A stretch of 64,000 bases of DNA. Source: Azophilus sp965247035 (GTDB lineage Bacteria > Pseudomonadota > Gammaproteobacteria > Pseudomonadales > Azotimanducaceae). The notes beneath the pieces are model-generated. The model ran no database searches. It saw only the letters and a program-made list of their open reading frames with translations, and was not told the origin of the DNA. The stretch spans positions 682,001-746,000 of the forward strand of contig CBDFGJ010000003.1 of the NCBI GenBank assembly GCA_965247035.1, given 5' to 3'. How positions within the stretch are numbered: the stretch's first letter is position 1; the number at the start of each line of letters is the position of its first letter. The translations under genes were made by a program, and so were the position numbers. Below, piece by piece: positions 25,881 through 37,309 of this stretch.

Positions 25881-26431
25881 CGATGTGCAAGCCATTCAAT
25901 TCACCTTCAAGGGCCCTTGCCGTTTGTGGTCCACGCCGATGCTTTGGTGTCAGGCGACCGCAGCCTGCTGGTGCTTGCAGAGTTTTTTCGGTCCCGGCCC
26001 TTGCGCCACTGGCGGTCAAGAAGCGATTGTTTGGCGCGGCAAATCCGAACCAACTTAACGATTTCAATGCAAGGATGAAAGCCAGACGGCCTTTGGTGCG
26101 CTGTCCAAGCTACGTGGTGACGGCGAGACCCCAGGCAATGGCGGCAGTTTGAAAAGGAGGCGCTGAAGACGGTCTTGCAGCAGGGTTGGCAGGTTCAGAA
26201 ATCCCCGGCAGGCGTTGCTTGACGTTGCTTCGGATTGAAGGTGTGCCCCTCAATAATTGGTCATTTTCCAGTATCCGAGACCATTTTCATTTCACGCAGA
26301 TAGCAAATATCAGCCCGCAAGTCGTCCAAGGATGGTTTTGCAGCAAGCTCCAACGAGGCGAAGTTGCGCTTGGCGGTGGCCGCCTAAGCGGTTGAGGTGA
26401 CGGCGCCAACAACCTTTTGCCGACAATTTTA
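25881..26431. other. Region with no intact gene
   Basis: No supported gene. A minus-strand stretch around 26285-26385 reads FASLELAAKPSLDDLRADIC followed by a plausible helical tail, which may be the end of a lost gene, but there is no start and no family match. Confidence 0.35.
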
Positions 26432-26800
26432 GGGCACCTCAGTTTTTGCCTGTTTTCAGCGCCGCACGTCGGTGCGACTGGTTTGAAGTTGGCGTTGAGC
26501 CGCTGACTAGCGGACTCGTGGGTGGCTTTGTGCCTGTCGTACGGTCTTTTGAGCGCGATCCGTTCCGCCTTGCGGCCGGATCCGCATGTCCGGCCGCCCT
26601 TCCTGCATGCCGGGCACGGGTGGTTGAAGCGCTGCAGTTGCACAAGACGGGCATGTTGCAGGCAAGGTCCTTCATGCTGATCTTGGCTTTGCCCCGCGCC
26701 GGACTGATGGCCCGCCCATGTCATTGGCCTGTGCGCCGAAGACATGCCCGACCCGGACCCGCACGGTGGATTTGGTCCGGTTGCTCTTCTGTGCCTGCTA
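26432..26800 (-). pseudogene. IS5-family transposase C-terminus, remnant C
   Basis: The minus strand reads KSTVRVRVGHVFGAQANDMG. After a frameshift it reads KAKISMKDLACNM, the conserved C-terminal stretch of IS5-type transposases (VRVEHVFGxQ...IGMxNLxYNxxR). The element end GGGCACCTC lies at 26432-26440. The N-terminal two thirds are missing. It shares its 3' noncoding tail with remnants A and B. Confidence 0.75.
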
Positions 26801-27318
26801 GGTCAGCGGGTTGCCCCGCTCACCCTAAAGGAAAAGGAGTGATGGCTGTCGCTATGGGGCTTGATGATGTTGTCGGCGGGAAATTTAGCCACCATGGAGC
26901 GGATGATGGTTCCGCTGGCTGGGTAGTGCGCCGCCAATATGGCGTGCATGACCGGCATTGCGATTGCGGACAAGAGTTTTCAACCAAGCTCCTTGGTGAT
27001 CGTCGGCGCCGGAGAAGTCGGTGAACACAAGGACCACGGATTGCGTTTGTTGATAAGCTTCGTATTCGTTTTACCTGATCCGCTGCGCCGACCAATCTGC
27101 AGCGGTGAGCCGCAGGACGGCCTCGCGCAACGGATCCGCCTGCACCGGCCTCAAGTCTTTCAACGGCTCTTCAATATCCATGAGTGCGTACTAAATCAAC
27201 AATACGCCGCCCACATTTCAGGTGGCTGGCTCGTCCAAGGGGATTGCGCCATAGCCAAGCCTTTGATGAGGCTGGTTCATATTTCCTGATGTTCGTGAGG
27301 AAACCCCATTCCTTTGGG
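26801..27318. other. Region with no supported gene
   Basis: About 520 bases between the IS5 remnant and the erpA promoter. Open frames on both strands lack similarity and ribosome-binding sites. Composition is similar to the decayed region to its left. Confidence 0.4.
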
Positions 27319-27324
27319 TATAAT
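27319..27324 (+). promoter_or_regulatory. Possible erpA -10 box
   Basis: A perfect TATAAT sits 29 bases before the erpA ATG. No good TTGACA-like -35 is seen 16-18 bases upstream, so an activator or an extended element would be needed if this is the promoter. Confidence 0.35.
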
Positions 27325-27352
27325 CCTTGTCCCTAGACAACAGTTTCAGTAT

Positions 27353-27688
27353 ATGTCCGCTCAGGCCGAAATTGCATTTTCCAACCGCGCCGCCGCCAAG
27401 GTTCGACAACTTGTTGAGGCTGAGGGCGTTGACTTGAACCTGCGCGTGTTCATCACCGGTGGCGGCTGCAGTGGTTTCTCCTACGGCTTCACCTTTGATG
27501 AGGCCGTGGCCGATGACGATGCTGTGGTGGAGCGGGGCGGGGTGATGATGGTTGTGGACAGCCTGAGCTATCAATATCTGCTGGGGGCCGAAATAGACTA
27601 CACGGAAGATCTGCAAGGGTCCCAATTCATCGTCAACAACCCCAACGCCTCCTCGACCTGTGGTTGTGGCAATTCCTTTGCCGTGTAG
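27353..27688 (+). CDS. erpA: Iron-sulfur cluster insertion protein ErpA
   Basis: The A-type Fe-S carrier has 111 residues. The three conserved cysteines are present: one in GGGCSGFSYGF and two in STCGCGNSFAV at the C-terminus. ErpA transfers [4Fe-4S] clusters to apoproteins such as the isoprenoid enzymes IspG/IspH. I chose the ATG at 27353; an earlier in-frame start at 27314 lies upstream of the -10-like box. It is convergent with anmK; the erpA, anmK, M23 peptidase, tyrS neighbourhood is shared with Pseudomonas. Confidence 0.94.
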   Translation: MSAQAEIAFSNRAAAKVRQLVEAEGVDLNLRVFITGGGCSGFSYGFTFDEAVADDDAVVERGGVMMVVDSLSYQYLLGAEIDYTEDLQGSQFIVNNPNASSTCGCGNSFAV

Positions 27689-27845
27689 GCCGTTCCCGCG
27701 AGCTGTTTTGCCATCCTTTTCCCGTGCGACCAATAGGTCCAACGAGGCGGTGCTCTAGACCGATAGGAGTGTGGTCGACGGGTACGGACTTGGCTCGTCT
27801 GTCATCCTTTCTTCGCGATCAAAAGGCAAAGCTCTCCCTACCCAC

Positions 27846-28952
27846 TCAGGGCATATAAACAGCACCGAGAACACGATGACCTTCGGCACCGGTAACGCTG
27901 GGGGCGTTTGCGGGTGCGCCAGTCAGCCGTTGGTGCGCCAACCAAGCGAAAGCGGCGGCCTCAATGGCGTTGCCGTCCCAGCCGTGGTGGTCAATGGGTT
28001 CGACCGGCGCTTCGATGAGACTGGCAAGGCGGCTCATCAATAAGGCGTTCAAGCGCCCGCCGCCGCAGACTATCAGACGCTCGAAGATGGGCACCCAGCG
28101 CTTGATTGCGTCCCTAATCGAAACGGCCGTGAATTCGAGCAGTGTGCGCTGTACGTCCTCGGGCGCAAGTGATACGTGCAGATGCTGCCGCAGCCAAGGC
28201 AAATTGTAGTGCTCCCGGCCGGTGCTCTTGGGCGGAGGCCGGGCCAAGTAGGGGTCGCTCATCAGGGATTGCAACAACTGCGGGTTGAGGTTGCCGCTTG
28301 CGGCCCACGCGCCGTCTGCATCGAAGGGGCTAGCCCGGTGTTCGGTGCACCAAGCATCGAGGAGGGCGTTCCCGGGTCCGGTGTCAAACCCCATAAGCGG
28401 TGCTTGCAGTACGCTGAGGTTGCTGATGCCGCCGATGTTCAACACTAAGCGCTGCTCGTGGGCGTTGCCCAGAATAGCGGCATGAAAGCCGGGGACCAGC
28501 GGAGCGCCTTGGCCGCCGGCGGCTAGGTCCCGGCGACGGAAGTCCGCCACCGTCGTTAAACCTGTGCATTCGGCGATGAGGTTGGGATCGCCGATTTGCA
28601 TGGAGAATGGATGGCCGCCGTCAGGTCGGTGTCGAACGGTCTGGCCGTGGCTGCCTATGGCGCGAACTTCATTCTTGGTTAGCTCGCAGGTGCCAAGGAA
28701 GTTGTTGACGGCTTCGCCGACAAATCGTCCCAATGCGGTGTCCGCCATGCCGAGCGCATCAAGTTGGTCGCCTTCTTCGCCTTGGCCGAGGTGCAGCAGC
28801 GTAGCGCGCAGCCCCTCCGGGAAATCGACGGTATCCTGATGCAGAAGACCTATTCGGACGTCGTCAATTCCAATCAGGGCAAGGTCCAGTCCATCAACAC
28901 TGGTGCCGGAGATGGTGCCGATGTAATGCAGCCGCTTAACGTCCGACTGCAA
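27846..28952 (-). CDS. anmK: Anhydro-N-acetylmuramic acid kinase
   Basis: The 368-residue ASKHA-fold kinase converts recycled 1,6-anhydro-MurNAc to MurNAc-6-phosphate. YIGTISGTSVDGLDLAL at the N-terminus is the family signature; GSHGQTVRH, LNIGGISNLSV and FDTGPGNALLDAW follow. Its start overlaps the end of the M23 peptidase gene by 17 bases on the same strand, so a peptidoglycan hydrolase and a recycling kinase are co-expressed. Confidence 0.95.
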   Translation of the reverse strand: MQSDVKRLHYIGTISGTSVDGLDLALIGIDDVRIGLLHQDTVDFPEGLRATLLHLGQGEEGDQLDALGMADTALGRFVGEAVNNFLGTCELTKNEVRAIGSHGQTVRHRPDGGHPFSMQIGDPNLIAECTGLTTVADFRRRDLAAGGQGAPLVPGFHAAILGNAHEQRLVLNIGGISNLSVLQAPLMGFDTGPGNALLDAWCTEHRASPFDADGAWAASGNLNPQLLQSLMSDPYLARPPPKSTGREHYNLPWLRQHLHVSLAPEDVQRTLLEFTAVSIRDAIKRWVPIFERLIVCGGGRLNALLMSRLASLIEAPVEPIDHHGWDGNAIEAAAFAWLAHQRLTGAPANAPSVTGAEGHRVLGAVYMP

Positions 28953-30441
28953 AATTAGATTGCTGTTCGCGTTCGCCGCCTAGATTGATGCTTGCCTGAT
29001 TGTTCTTGAATTTGTCCAACTCGGCGAACAGCAGTGTAGCTTGGTTATGGAATTCCGCAGCTTCGGCGTCAGGCACAGGGGGGGGGACGTCGGACGTCGT
29101 CGCCGTCCTTGGGTTTTGATGGACGCCATTAACCAAGAACTCATAGTGCAGGTGCGGGCCGGTTGCCCAGCCGGTGGCGCCGACATGGCCGATGACGTCC
29201 CCCTGCTTCACCTTGGTGCCGGAGCGGATGCCGCGTGCGAATTTGGAAAGGTGCAGGTACTTCGTCAATATGGCGTCGTTGTGGCGTAGCGTGATGTAGT
29301 TGCCGTTGGGCTCGGTTTTCGTGGCCTCCACCACGACGCCGGTGCCGGCGGCCCGCACCGGCGTTCCTCTAGGGGCCGCGTAGTCGATGCCGCGATGGGG
29401 CTTGGAGTGCTTCCATAATGGGTGTTTGCGGCGAAGATTGAAGTGTGAGCTGATGCGCGTGAAATCCACCGGAACCTGCAGGAAGCTCTTTTGCATGGCT
29501 TTACCGTTCGGGTCGAAATAGTCCTGCTCGCCGTTCGGGCGGGTGTAGAGCACGGCTTTGTGGGGTTTGCCTTGATTGATGAACTCGGCGGCCAGGATTT
29601 CCCCAAAGCTAACGAATGCACCGTCCAAGTGGCGCTCTTCAAGCAGTATGTGAAAGGCGTCACCTTTGCGGATGTCGAGCACGAAATCGATGTCCCACCT
29701 GAATATGTTGGCTAGTTCAATGGTTACGGCGTCCGGCAACCCAACCCTTTGACTCGACAGGAACAGGTTGTGATCGATGACAGCGTGCTTGTGGGTCAGG
29801 CGTCGTTCGGGTTCAGTGATGATCTCCGCGCCCTCGAAACGGTCGCCAAACCGGGTGAACTCAAGTTTTTCGAGCGGTCCTGATGAGCAGGTCAGCTTGA
29901 CTAACTCGTTGCTGTCGCCAATCACGAAGGTCAACTTGTCGCCTGGGTATAGGTCTGTCAAACGCGAGCCTAGCGGTTGGGAGTTCGTCACTCTGTACAG
30001 ATCCTTGGAGGATAGACCTTGGCGTTGAAATATGGATGCCAAGTTGTCGCCTGGCTTGACGTGAATGCTGGGCGGCGCCATGCCCTCGGCCTTCTTGACA
30101 GCATCCACCACAATATCCGTTTTTGGGGGCAAGGGGGACGGAGGTGTTGGCATTGGTTTGAGCGGATTGCCCGGCTTCGCCAGAGAAGAGGTATTATTGA
30201 TGTCGCCAGCGAACTTGGCCACACCGATGGCGCACAGGCATGCGCCTGCGATGGCGACAGACAATAAGAGCGCTTGACGGATGCCGTCGCTAGTTAATGG
30301 AGATTCCATTCCCTCCACTAGAGTGGTGTTATTGTTTTCCAAGCCGGTTTTTTCACCCCTTCCTAGGAAACGGGGCTTGGGCCAAATCGCAGCGCGTTTT
30401 TTTACAGGCAATTGCAACGGTTGTCTAGAATTAAACGCCAA
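28936..30441 (-). CDS. M23-family murein endopeptidase (MepM-like)
   Basis: The 501-residue envelope protein has one N-terminal membrane anchor (about 60-80, ALLLSVAIAGACLCAIGVAK), a LysM/OapA-like region (HVKPGDNLASIFQRQGLSS), then a C-terminal M23 zinc peptidase domain with KPHRGIDYAAPRGTPV (first His/Asp ligands, about 348-352) and GPHLHYEFLVNG (HxH, about 429). It cuts peptide crosslinks in murein. All three metal-binding motifs are intact. It is divergent from tyrS and overlaps anmK downstream. MepM itself is a named E. coli homologue; I do not assign the symbol. Confidence 0.9.
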   Translation of the reverse strand: MAFNSRQPLQLPVKKRAAIWPKPRFLGRGEKTGLENNNTTLVEGMESPLTSDGIRQALLLSVAIAGACLCAIGVAKFAGDINNTSSLAKPGNPLKPMPTPPSPLPPKTDIVVDAVKKAEGMAPPSIHVKPGDNLASIFQRQGLSSKDLYRVTNSQPLGSRLTDLYPGDKLTFVIGDSNELVKLTCSSGPLEKLEFTRFGDRFEGAEIITEPERRLTHKHAVIDHNLFLSSQRVGLPDAVTIELANIFRWDIDFVLDIRKGDAFHILLEERHLDGAFVSFGEILAAEFINQGKPHKAVLYTRPNGEQDYFDPNGKAMQKSFLQVPVDFTRISSHFNLRRKHPLWKHSKPHRGIDYAAPRGTPVRAAGTGVVVEATKTEPNGNYITLRHNDAILTKYLHLSKFARGIRSGTKVKQGDVIGHVGATGWATGPHLHYEFLVNGVHQNPRTATTSDVPPPVPDAEAAEFHNQATLLFAELDKFKNNQASINLGGEREQQSNFAVGR

Positions 30442-30542
30442 AATCTTGAAAATTCAAGAAAAAATTCATTTTTGGCCGAATTTGGACTCTATCTTCTGCT
30501 AAATTGCGCCGAATTTAGTCAAACTGTACTCTCCGCATTGTC

Positions 30543-31829
30543 ATGTTTCTAGATGAGCTTGTTGCCCGCGGGCTGGTCGCCCAAGTGTCGGATCTAGATG
30601 GGCTGCGGCGCCATCTTATCGAGGGTCCGCGGGCGCTCTATTGTGGGTTTGATCCCACGGCGGATAGCCTGCACATTGGCAACTTGGTGCCGCTGCTGGC
30701 CCTACGACGCTTCCAGCTCGCCGGTCATCGGCCCATACTGTTGCTCGGCGGTGCCACTGGGCTGATCGGTGACCCTTCCGGCCGCGGCGATGAGCGCAAA
30801 CTGAATGACGCCGCAATAGTGGCGGAATGGGTCGAGCGCATTCGGCGACAAGTGCAGCCCTTTCTCGACTTTAGCGGGGCCGCCGGTGCCTGCTTGGCCA
30901 ACAATTTGGATTGGACCCGGGATCTGGGCCTGATCAGTTTTCTCAGGGATGTAGGCAAATCCTTTTCCGTGAACGCGATGATCGCGCGGGAGTCGGTCAA
31001 GAGCCGGCTTGGTCGGCCGGACGGAGGGATTTCCTATACGGAGTTCAGCTACATGCTGCTGCAGGCGAACGACTACTTGGAGTTGGCCCGACGCTACGGC
31101 TGCTCCCTGCAGATTGGCGGCAGCGACCAATGGGGCAACATCCTGTCGGGCATGCACTTGGTGCGCCGCCGGTTGGGTCGGGATGCCTTCGCGCTGACCC
31201 TGCCCTTGGTTACCCGGGCCGATGGCGAGAAGTTTGGCAAGACCGCGGCGGGCTCGGTCTGGCTGGACCCGGCCAAGACTTCGCCATACGCCTTTTATCA
31301 ATTCTGGTTGAACACTGCCGATGCGGACGTCATTACTTACCTGCAGATGTTTTCGCTGCTTGACCTCGCTGAGATTGAGGCGTTGGCGCAAGAGTTGGCC
31401 GTGGCACCTGAGCGCCGGCAAGCTCAGGTGCGGCTGGCGGAGCATGTCACCGGCTTGGTGCATGGTGTGGATGCTTTACAGCCGGTGCAGCGAATCACGG
31501 AATTCCTGTTCGGAGGCGATGTCCGTGCGCTGAAGGAGGAGGATCTGCGCTGGCTTGAACATGACGGGATGATCAAGGTGGAAGTTGAGGACAACCAAAT
31601 GGGTCTTCTGGCTGTTCTGGTCGCTTGCGGCTTCGCTGGATCGCACGGGGTGGCCCGAAGGCTGGTGGATGCGCGGGGCATTTACGTCAATGGCCAAGTG
31701 CAGAAGACCCCAAGCCGAGTGCTGGACTTTTCGGATGCCTTATTTGGTCGCTACTACCTGCTGCGGCGAGGGAAGAAGCTCTGGTGCCTGCTCAAGCGGC
31801 GGACTCCTACAACCGTTGGGAGGGGGTGA
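30543..31829 (+). CDS. tyrS: Tyrosyl-tRNA synthetase
   Basis: The 428-residue class I synthetase has the HIGN signature at residues 44-47 (DPTADSLHIGNL) and a KMSKS-type loop, here DGEKFGKTAAG. QIGGSDQWGNI, the tyrosine pocket, and a C-terminal S4 RNA-binding domain (about 365-425, GVARRLVDARGIYVNGQ) are present. The KFGKT form of the loop is typical of the TyrZ-type enzymes. It is divergent from the M23 gene and lies directly upstream of the rrn operon. Confidence 0.96.
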   Translation: MFLDELVARGLVAQVSDLDGLRRHLIEGPRALYCGFDPTADSLHIGNLVPLLALRRFQLAGHRPILLLGGATGLIGDPSGRGDERKLNDAAIVAEWVERIRRQVQPFLDFSGAAGACLANNLDWTRDLGLISFLRDVGKSFSVNAMIARESVKSRLGRPDGGISYTEFSYMLLQANDYLELARRYGCSLQIGGSDQWGNILSGMHLVRRRLGRDAFALTLPLVTRADGEKFGKTAAGSVWLDPAKTSPYAFYQFWLNTADADVITYLQMFSLLDLAEIEALAQELAVAPERRQAQVRLAEHVTGLVHGVDALQPVQRITEFLFGGDVRALKEEDLRWLEHDGMIKVEVEDNQMGLLAVLVACGFAGSHGVARRLVDARGIYVNGQVQKTPSRVLDFSDALFGRYYLLRRGKKLWCLLKRRTPTTVGRG

Positions 31830-32007
31830 TTAGGAATCTGCGGCCAAGGGGGCGCCACGGCAAGGGGGTGTGCAAACAGGTGGAGGCGCGCCGCCCGGAG
31901 GGTTGTACAAGAAGCAGGGGTGCGCTAGTAGCACCCGTTTTTGTGCTGGCGCGGGGCCGTTTGGCAACAACGCTTTGCGGTGTCTGAAATTTAACTGAAA
32001 ATTAGTG
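31830..32007. other. tyrS-rrn spacer with A/T-rich UP-like element
   Basis: No gene is seen. The 3' part, about 31986-32006 (AAATTTAACTGAAAATTAGT), is A/T-rich and sits directly upstream of the rrn -35, as an UP element would. Confidence 0.45.
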
Positions 32008-32035
32008 TTGCCATGCCAAGGCGCGTACGTATAAT
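32008..32035 (+). promoter_or_regulatory. rrn operon promoter
   Basis: The -35 TTGCCA (32008-32013) and the perfect -10 TATAAT (32030-32035) are separated by 16 bases. The discriminator is GC-rich (GCGCAG), as expected for a promoter under ppGpp/DksA stringent control. An A/T-rich stretch lies upstream. The start would be near 32042, about 195 bases before mature 16S. Confidence 0.8.
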
Positions 32036-32068
32036 GCGCAGTTCATTGCTGGGGCATTGGCCTCGGCA

Positions 32069-32079
32069 GTTCTTTAAAA
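32069..32079 (+). promoter_or_regulatory. rrn leader boxA antitermination site
   Basis: GTTCTTTAAAA resembles the boxA consensus TGCTCTTTAACAA bound by NusB-S10 in rRNA antitermination. It sits between the promoter and 16S. A nearly identical copy occurs before 23S at about 34330. Confidence 0.6.
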
Positions 32080-32236
32080 TTCGAAGAAGTAGACTAATTA
32101 CGCGCAGTCGGAATCGCGAGTTCGACCATGAATGAGCTCTTGAGATGCCGGCTGCACGTCAAGCCATTCGTGTGGGTAACACGAAGATTCATTTGGAGCC
32201 GAAAACCTTTAGTGCAATTCGTTGCACTGCAAACTT

Positions 32237-33796
<1,560 letters not shown>

Positions 33797-34054
33797 AACC
33801 TTAAATCCTGAGAGCCATCAGCCGCTTTGGCGGAGGGGGCTCAAGATCGGATCAATGGCTCTTCACGAATCTTCAGTGGGCGTCGCCGATCGGGCTGGGA
33901 TTTCCGGCCTTTGGCGTTGCCGCGCCATTCCGTTTCGACGGAATGGCACCCACACGAATGGCTTGATCTCTACTTTTTCACTTTCGTTGCAGATTGGGGA
34001 CGGCCTCTGTTTCTCCTGCGATGCTTTGTTGGCATTGTATTTTTGGGGTTAAAC

Positions 34055-34131
34055 GGGTCTGTAGCTCAGTTGGTCAGAGCGCACCCCTGATAAGGGTGAG
34101 GTCGGTGGTTCAAGTCCACCCAGACCCACCA
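34055..34131 (+). tRNA. tRNA-Ile (GAT)
   Basis: A 77-base cloverleaf with CCA encoded. The acceptor GGGTCTG pairs with CAGACCC, the anticodon loop is CTGATAA (GAT), and the T-arm is GTGGTTCAAGTCCAC. Standard position in the 16S-23S spacer. Confidence 0.97.
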
Positions 34132-34148
34132 ACGTTCTTTGATGATCG

Positions 34149-34224
34149 GGGGCCGTAGCTCAGCTGGGAGAGCGCCTGCCTTGCACGCAGGAGGTCAGGA
34201 GTTCGATCCTCCTCGGCTCCACCA
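34149..34224 (+). tRNA. tRNA-Ala (TGC)
   Basis: A 76-base cloverleaf ending in encoded CCA. The acceptor GGGGCCG pairs with CGGCTCC (one G-U), the anticodon loop is CTTGCAC (TGC), and the T-loop is GTTCGATCC. Seventeen bases after tRNA-Ile. Confidence 0.97.
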
Positions 34225-34620
34225 ATTTGGTCCGTTTTGCAACGAGAAAGATATTGCCCGAGCGTCCTCTTAGGACATTCAGCTAGATGCTTAGGCTGCA
34301 ACTTTGCAGCTTAGTTTGTGGCGGGGTCTGTTCTTTAAAAATTCAGATACATAGCCGCATTGTTATTCAATGCAATAACAACGCGGGTAGCCGTCTGTCT
34401 CTAGCAGGCAGATGGCGTTGATGCGTCTTGGTGCAGTGCACAAGCTTCCCCTTAAGCAATTTAGGCAAAAGACGGAGTTTGTGGTGCTGCATCGGCAATA
34501 TGCGTTGCCAAAATCCAACCGCAATGGTTTGGTCCCTGAGCAAACGGAGTCAACGATTGGCCTTTGCCTTTCGTTGTTGACGTTACGGATCGGGCCTGTT
34601 GAACGTGCGTTGGATTATAT
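34225..34620 (+). other. tRNA-Ala to 23S spacer with second boxA
   Basis: Spacer without genes. GTTCTTTAAAAATTCAG at about 34330 is a boxA-like antitermination element matching the one in the leader. The flanks of 23S should form the RNase III processing stem. Confidence 0.55.
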
Positions 34621-35149
34621 GGTCAAGCATGAAAGTGCATTCGGTGGATGCCTAGGCAGCCAAAGGCGATGAAGGACGTTGTAGCTTGCGATAAGCCTCG
34701 GGGAGCCGGCAAACAGGCTTTGATCCGGGGATTTCCGAATGGGGAAACCCACCGCTTTCGGGCGGTATCCATATCTGAATTCATAGGATATGGAGGCAAA
34801 CCCGGGGAACTGAAATATCTAAGTACCCGGAGGAAAAGAAATCAACCGAGATTCCCTTAGTAGCGATGAGCGAACGGGGAATAGCCCTTAAGTCCATAAT
34901 TTGTTAGTGGAAGCTTCTGGAAAGTTGTGCGATACAGGGTGATAGCCCCGTACACGAAAACGGATCATGGATGAAATCGAGTAGGACGGGGCACGTGAAA
35001 CCCTGTTTGAACTGTCTTCGGACGAGGGGGGACCATCCTCCAAGGCTAAATACTCTTGGCTGACCGATAGTGAACCAGTACCGTGAGGGAAAGGCGAAAA
35101 GAACCCCTGCGAGGGGAGTGAAATAGAACCTGAAACCGGATGCATACAA

Positions 35150-35225
35150 GCAGTGGGAGCTGGCTGACGCTTCATTTTTCCTTGGAAGACCTTCGGGACT
35201 TTTAGGGAATGGGAGTTGGCTGGTG
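35150..35225 (+). other. Enlarged helix 25 of 23S rRNA
   Basis: Between AAGCAGTGGGAGC and GTGACTGCGTACC, E. coli has only a short hairpin. Here about 60 extra bases occur, with complementary arms (AGCTGGCTGACG.. opposite ..GTTGGCTGGTGA). Helix 25 is a known site of length variation and of intervening sequences removed by RNase III. Confidence 0.55.
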
Positions 35226-35730
35226 ACTGCGTACCTTTTGTATAATGGGTCAGCGAGTTGCTTTTACTGGCGAGGTTAACCATTTAGGGGAGCCGTAGGG
35301 AAACCGAGTCTTAACAGGGCGACACCTGCTTTGGCAGGGGCAGTCGGTAGGAGCAGACCCGAAACCGAGCGATCTAGCCATGGGCAGGGTGAAGGTTGAG
35401 TAACATCAACTGGAGGCCCGAACCCACTAATGTTGAAAAATTAGGGGATGACCTGTGGCTCGGAGTGAAAGGCTAATCAAGCTCGGAGATAGCTGGTTCT
35501 CCTCGAAATCTATTTAGGTAGAGCCTCTCGTATCACCGCCGGGGGTAGAGCACTGTTTGGGCTAGGGGGTCACCTAGACTTACCAACTCCATGCAAACTC
35601 CGAATACCGGCGAGTGCAATCGAGGGAGACACACGGCGGGTGCTAACGTCCGTCGTGGAAAGGGAAACAACCCGGACCGCCAGCTAAGGTCCCCAAGTGA
35701 CAGTTAAGTGGGAAACGATGTGGGAAGGCC

Positions 35731-35795
<65 letters not shown>

Positions 35796-36513
35796 GAGTC
35801 GGCCCGCGCGGAAGATGTAACGGGGCTCAAACTGTCCACCGAAGCTGCGGATGCCATGGTTCTTTAGGACCGCGGCATGGTAGAGGAGCGTTCTGTAAGC
35901 CTATGAAGGTATGCCGAGAGGCGTACTGGAGGTATCAGAAGTGAGAATGCTGACATAAGTAACGATAAAGGAGGTGAAAATCCTCCTCGCCGAAAGACCA
36001 AGGGTTCCTGCGCAACGCTCATCGGCGCAGGGTGAGTCGGCCCCTAAGGCGAGGCCGAAAGGCGTAGTCGATGGGAAGCAGGTTAACATTCCTGCACCTT
36101 TCGTAGCTGCGATGGGGTGACGAAGAAGGCTAGGCTGGCCTGGCGTTGGTTGTCCAGGTTTAAGCATGTAGGCTGGGGTCTTAGGCAAATCCGGGACCTC
36201 AAGGCTGAGATGTGATGACGAACCGCTCTTATACGGGCGGGAAGTGGTTGATGCCAAGCTTCCAAGAAAAACCTCTAAGCTTTAAGGCTACGGGCGACCG
36301 TACCCCAAACCGACACAGGTGGTCGGGTAGAGAATACCAAGGCGCTTGAGAGAACTCGGGTGAAGGAACTAGGCAAAATAGCACCGTAACTTCGGGAGAA
36401 GGTGCGCCGCTGGTGGTGATGGGACTTGCTCCCCGAGCTGCCGGTGGTCGAAGATACCAGGTGGCTGCGACTGTTTATTAAAAACACAGCACTCTGCAAA
36501 CTCGTAAGAGGAC

Positions 36514-36548
<35 letters not shown>

Positions 36549-36581
36549 TAATTGATTGGGTTAGCTTCGGCGAAGCTCATG

Positions 36582-36628
<47 letters not shown>

Positions 36629-37262
36629 GAATGCGTTGCCTTAGTAAAACTGAACCATATGCGGGAACATCCTCAAAAACTTCCCGGTACTCGTTGGCGC
36701 TTTCCGTTGGTAGGCGCTTTCAGTAAAAATCCGGAAGACAGGGGGACAATCCGCAGGGAAGGCCAAGATGCACTTGGAACCCTCAGAGACTTTACGTTCA
36801 GGAGCTGTTGATGAAGCTTGATGCGCAATGGATCGCTGGCTTTGTGGACGGTGAAGGTTGTTTTCACATTGGCGTTAACGCCAATCTGTCGATGACAGCC
36901 GGATTTCAGGTTTTACCTGAATTTACCGTAATGCAACACAAGCGCGATGTGCAGATACTCCAAGCACTAAAGGCGTACTTCGGTTGTGGCGTGGTTCGAG
37001 TGAACCACGGAGACCGAATGGCCTATCGTGTGATAAGAAAGGGTCATTTGCTAGAATGCATCGTTCCATTTTTCATGAAGCATCCTTTGAAAACGAAGAA
37101 GAACGTGGACTTTCGAAAATTCCGCAAGGTTCTTCTGATGATGGATAAGGGAGTTCATTTGACTGGCGAGGGCGCTGAAGAGATTCGCCGAATTGCTAGC
37201 CAGATGAACACGAGCAGTTCAAGATAAAGTCCAACTTTTCTGGAAACAGTTAAGAGTGATTG
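36629..37262 (+). other. Group I intron in 23S rRNA (site L1931)
   Basis: The conserved exon sequence CTATAACGGTCCTAAGGT | AGCGAAATTCC is split after U1931 (E. coli numbering as I count it). As group I rules require, the 5' exon ends in U (36628) and the intron ends in G (37262). Core elements can be seen: P-like ATGCGGGAAC near 36660, Q-like AATCCGCAGGGAAGG near 36749, R-like CCTCAGAGACTTTACG at 36780-36796, and S-like AAGATAAAGTCC at 37221-37232. The endonuclease gene fills the loop between R and S (P8). Introns at this site are known from Simkania and Thermotoga. Confidence 0.88.
36811..37227 (+). CDS. LAGLIDADG homing endonuclease (intron-encoded)
   Basis: The 138-residue, single-motif enzyme should act as a homodimer. 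The motif is WIAGFVDGEGCFHI at residues 7-20, with the catalytic acidic residue in DGEG; the second half has VMQHKRDVQILQALKAYFG and VDFRKFRKVLLMMDKGVHLT, typical of the I-CeuI/I-CreI group. It would cut intronless 23S genes at this site and drive intron spread. ATG 36811 has CAGGAG 7 bases upstream. Its TAA lies inside the intron's S element, so coding and ribozyme sequence overlap. The frame is intact, suggesting recent activity. Confidence 0.88.
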   Translation: MKLDAQWIAGFVDGEGCFHIGVNANLSMTAGFQVLPEFTVMQHKRDVQILQALKAYFGCGVVRVNHGDRMAYRVIRKGHLLECIVPFFMKHPLKTKKNVDFRKFRKVLLMMDKGVHLTGEGAEEIRRIASQMNTSSSR

Positions 37263-37309
<47 letters not shown>

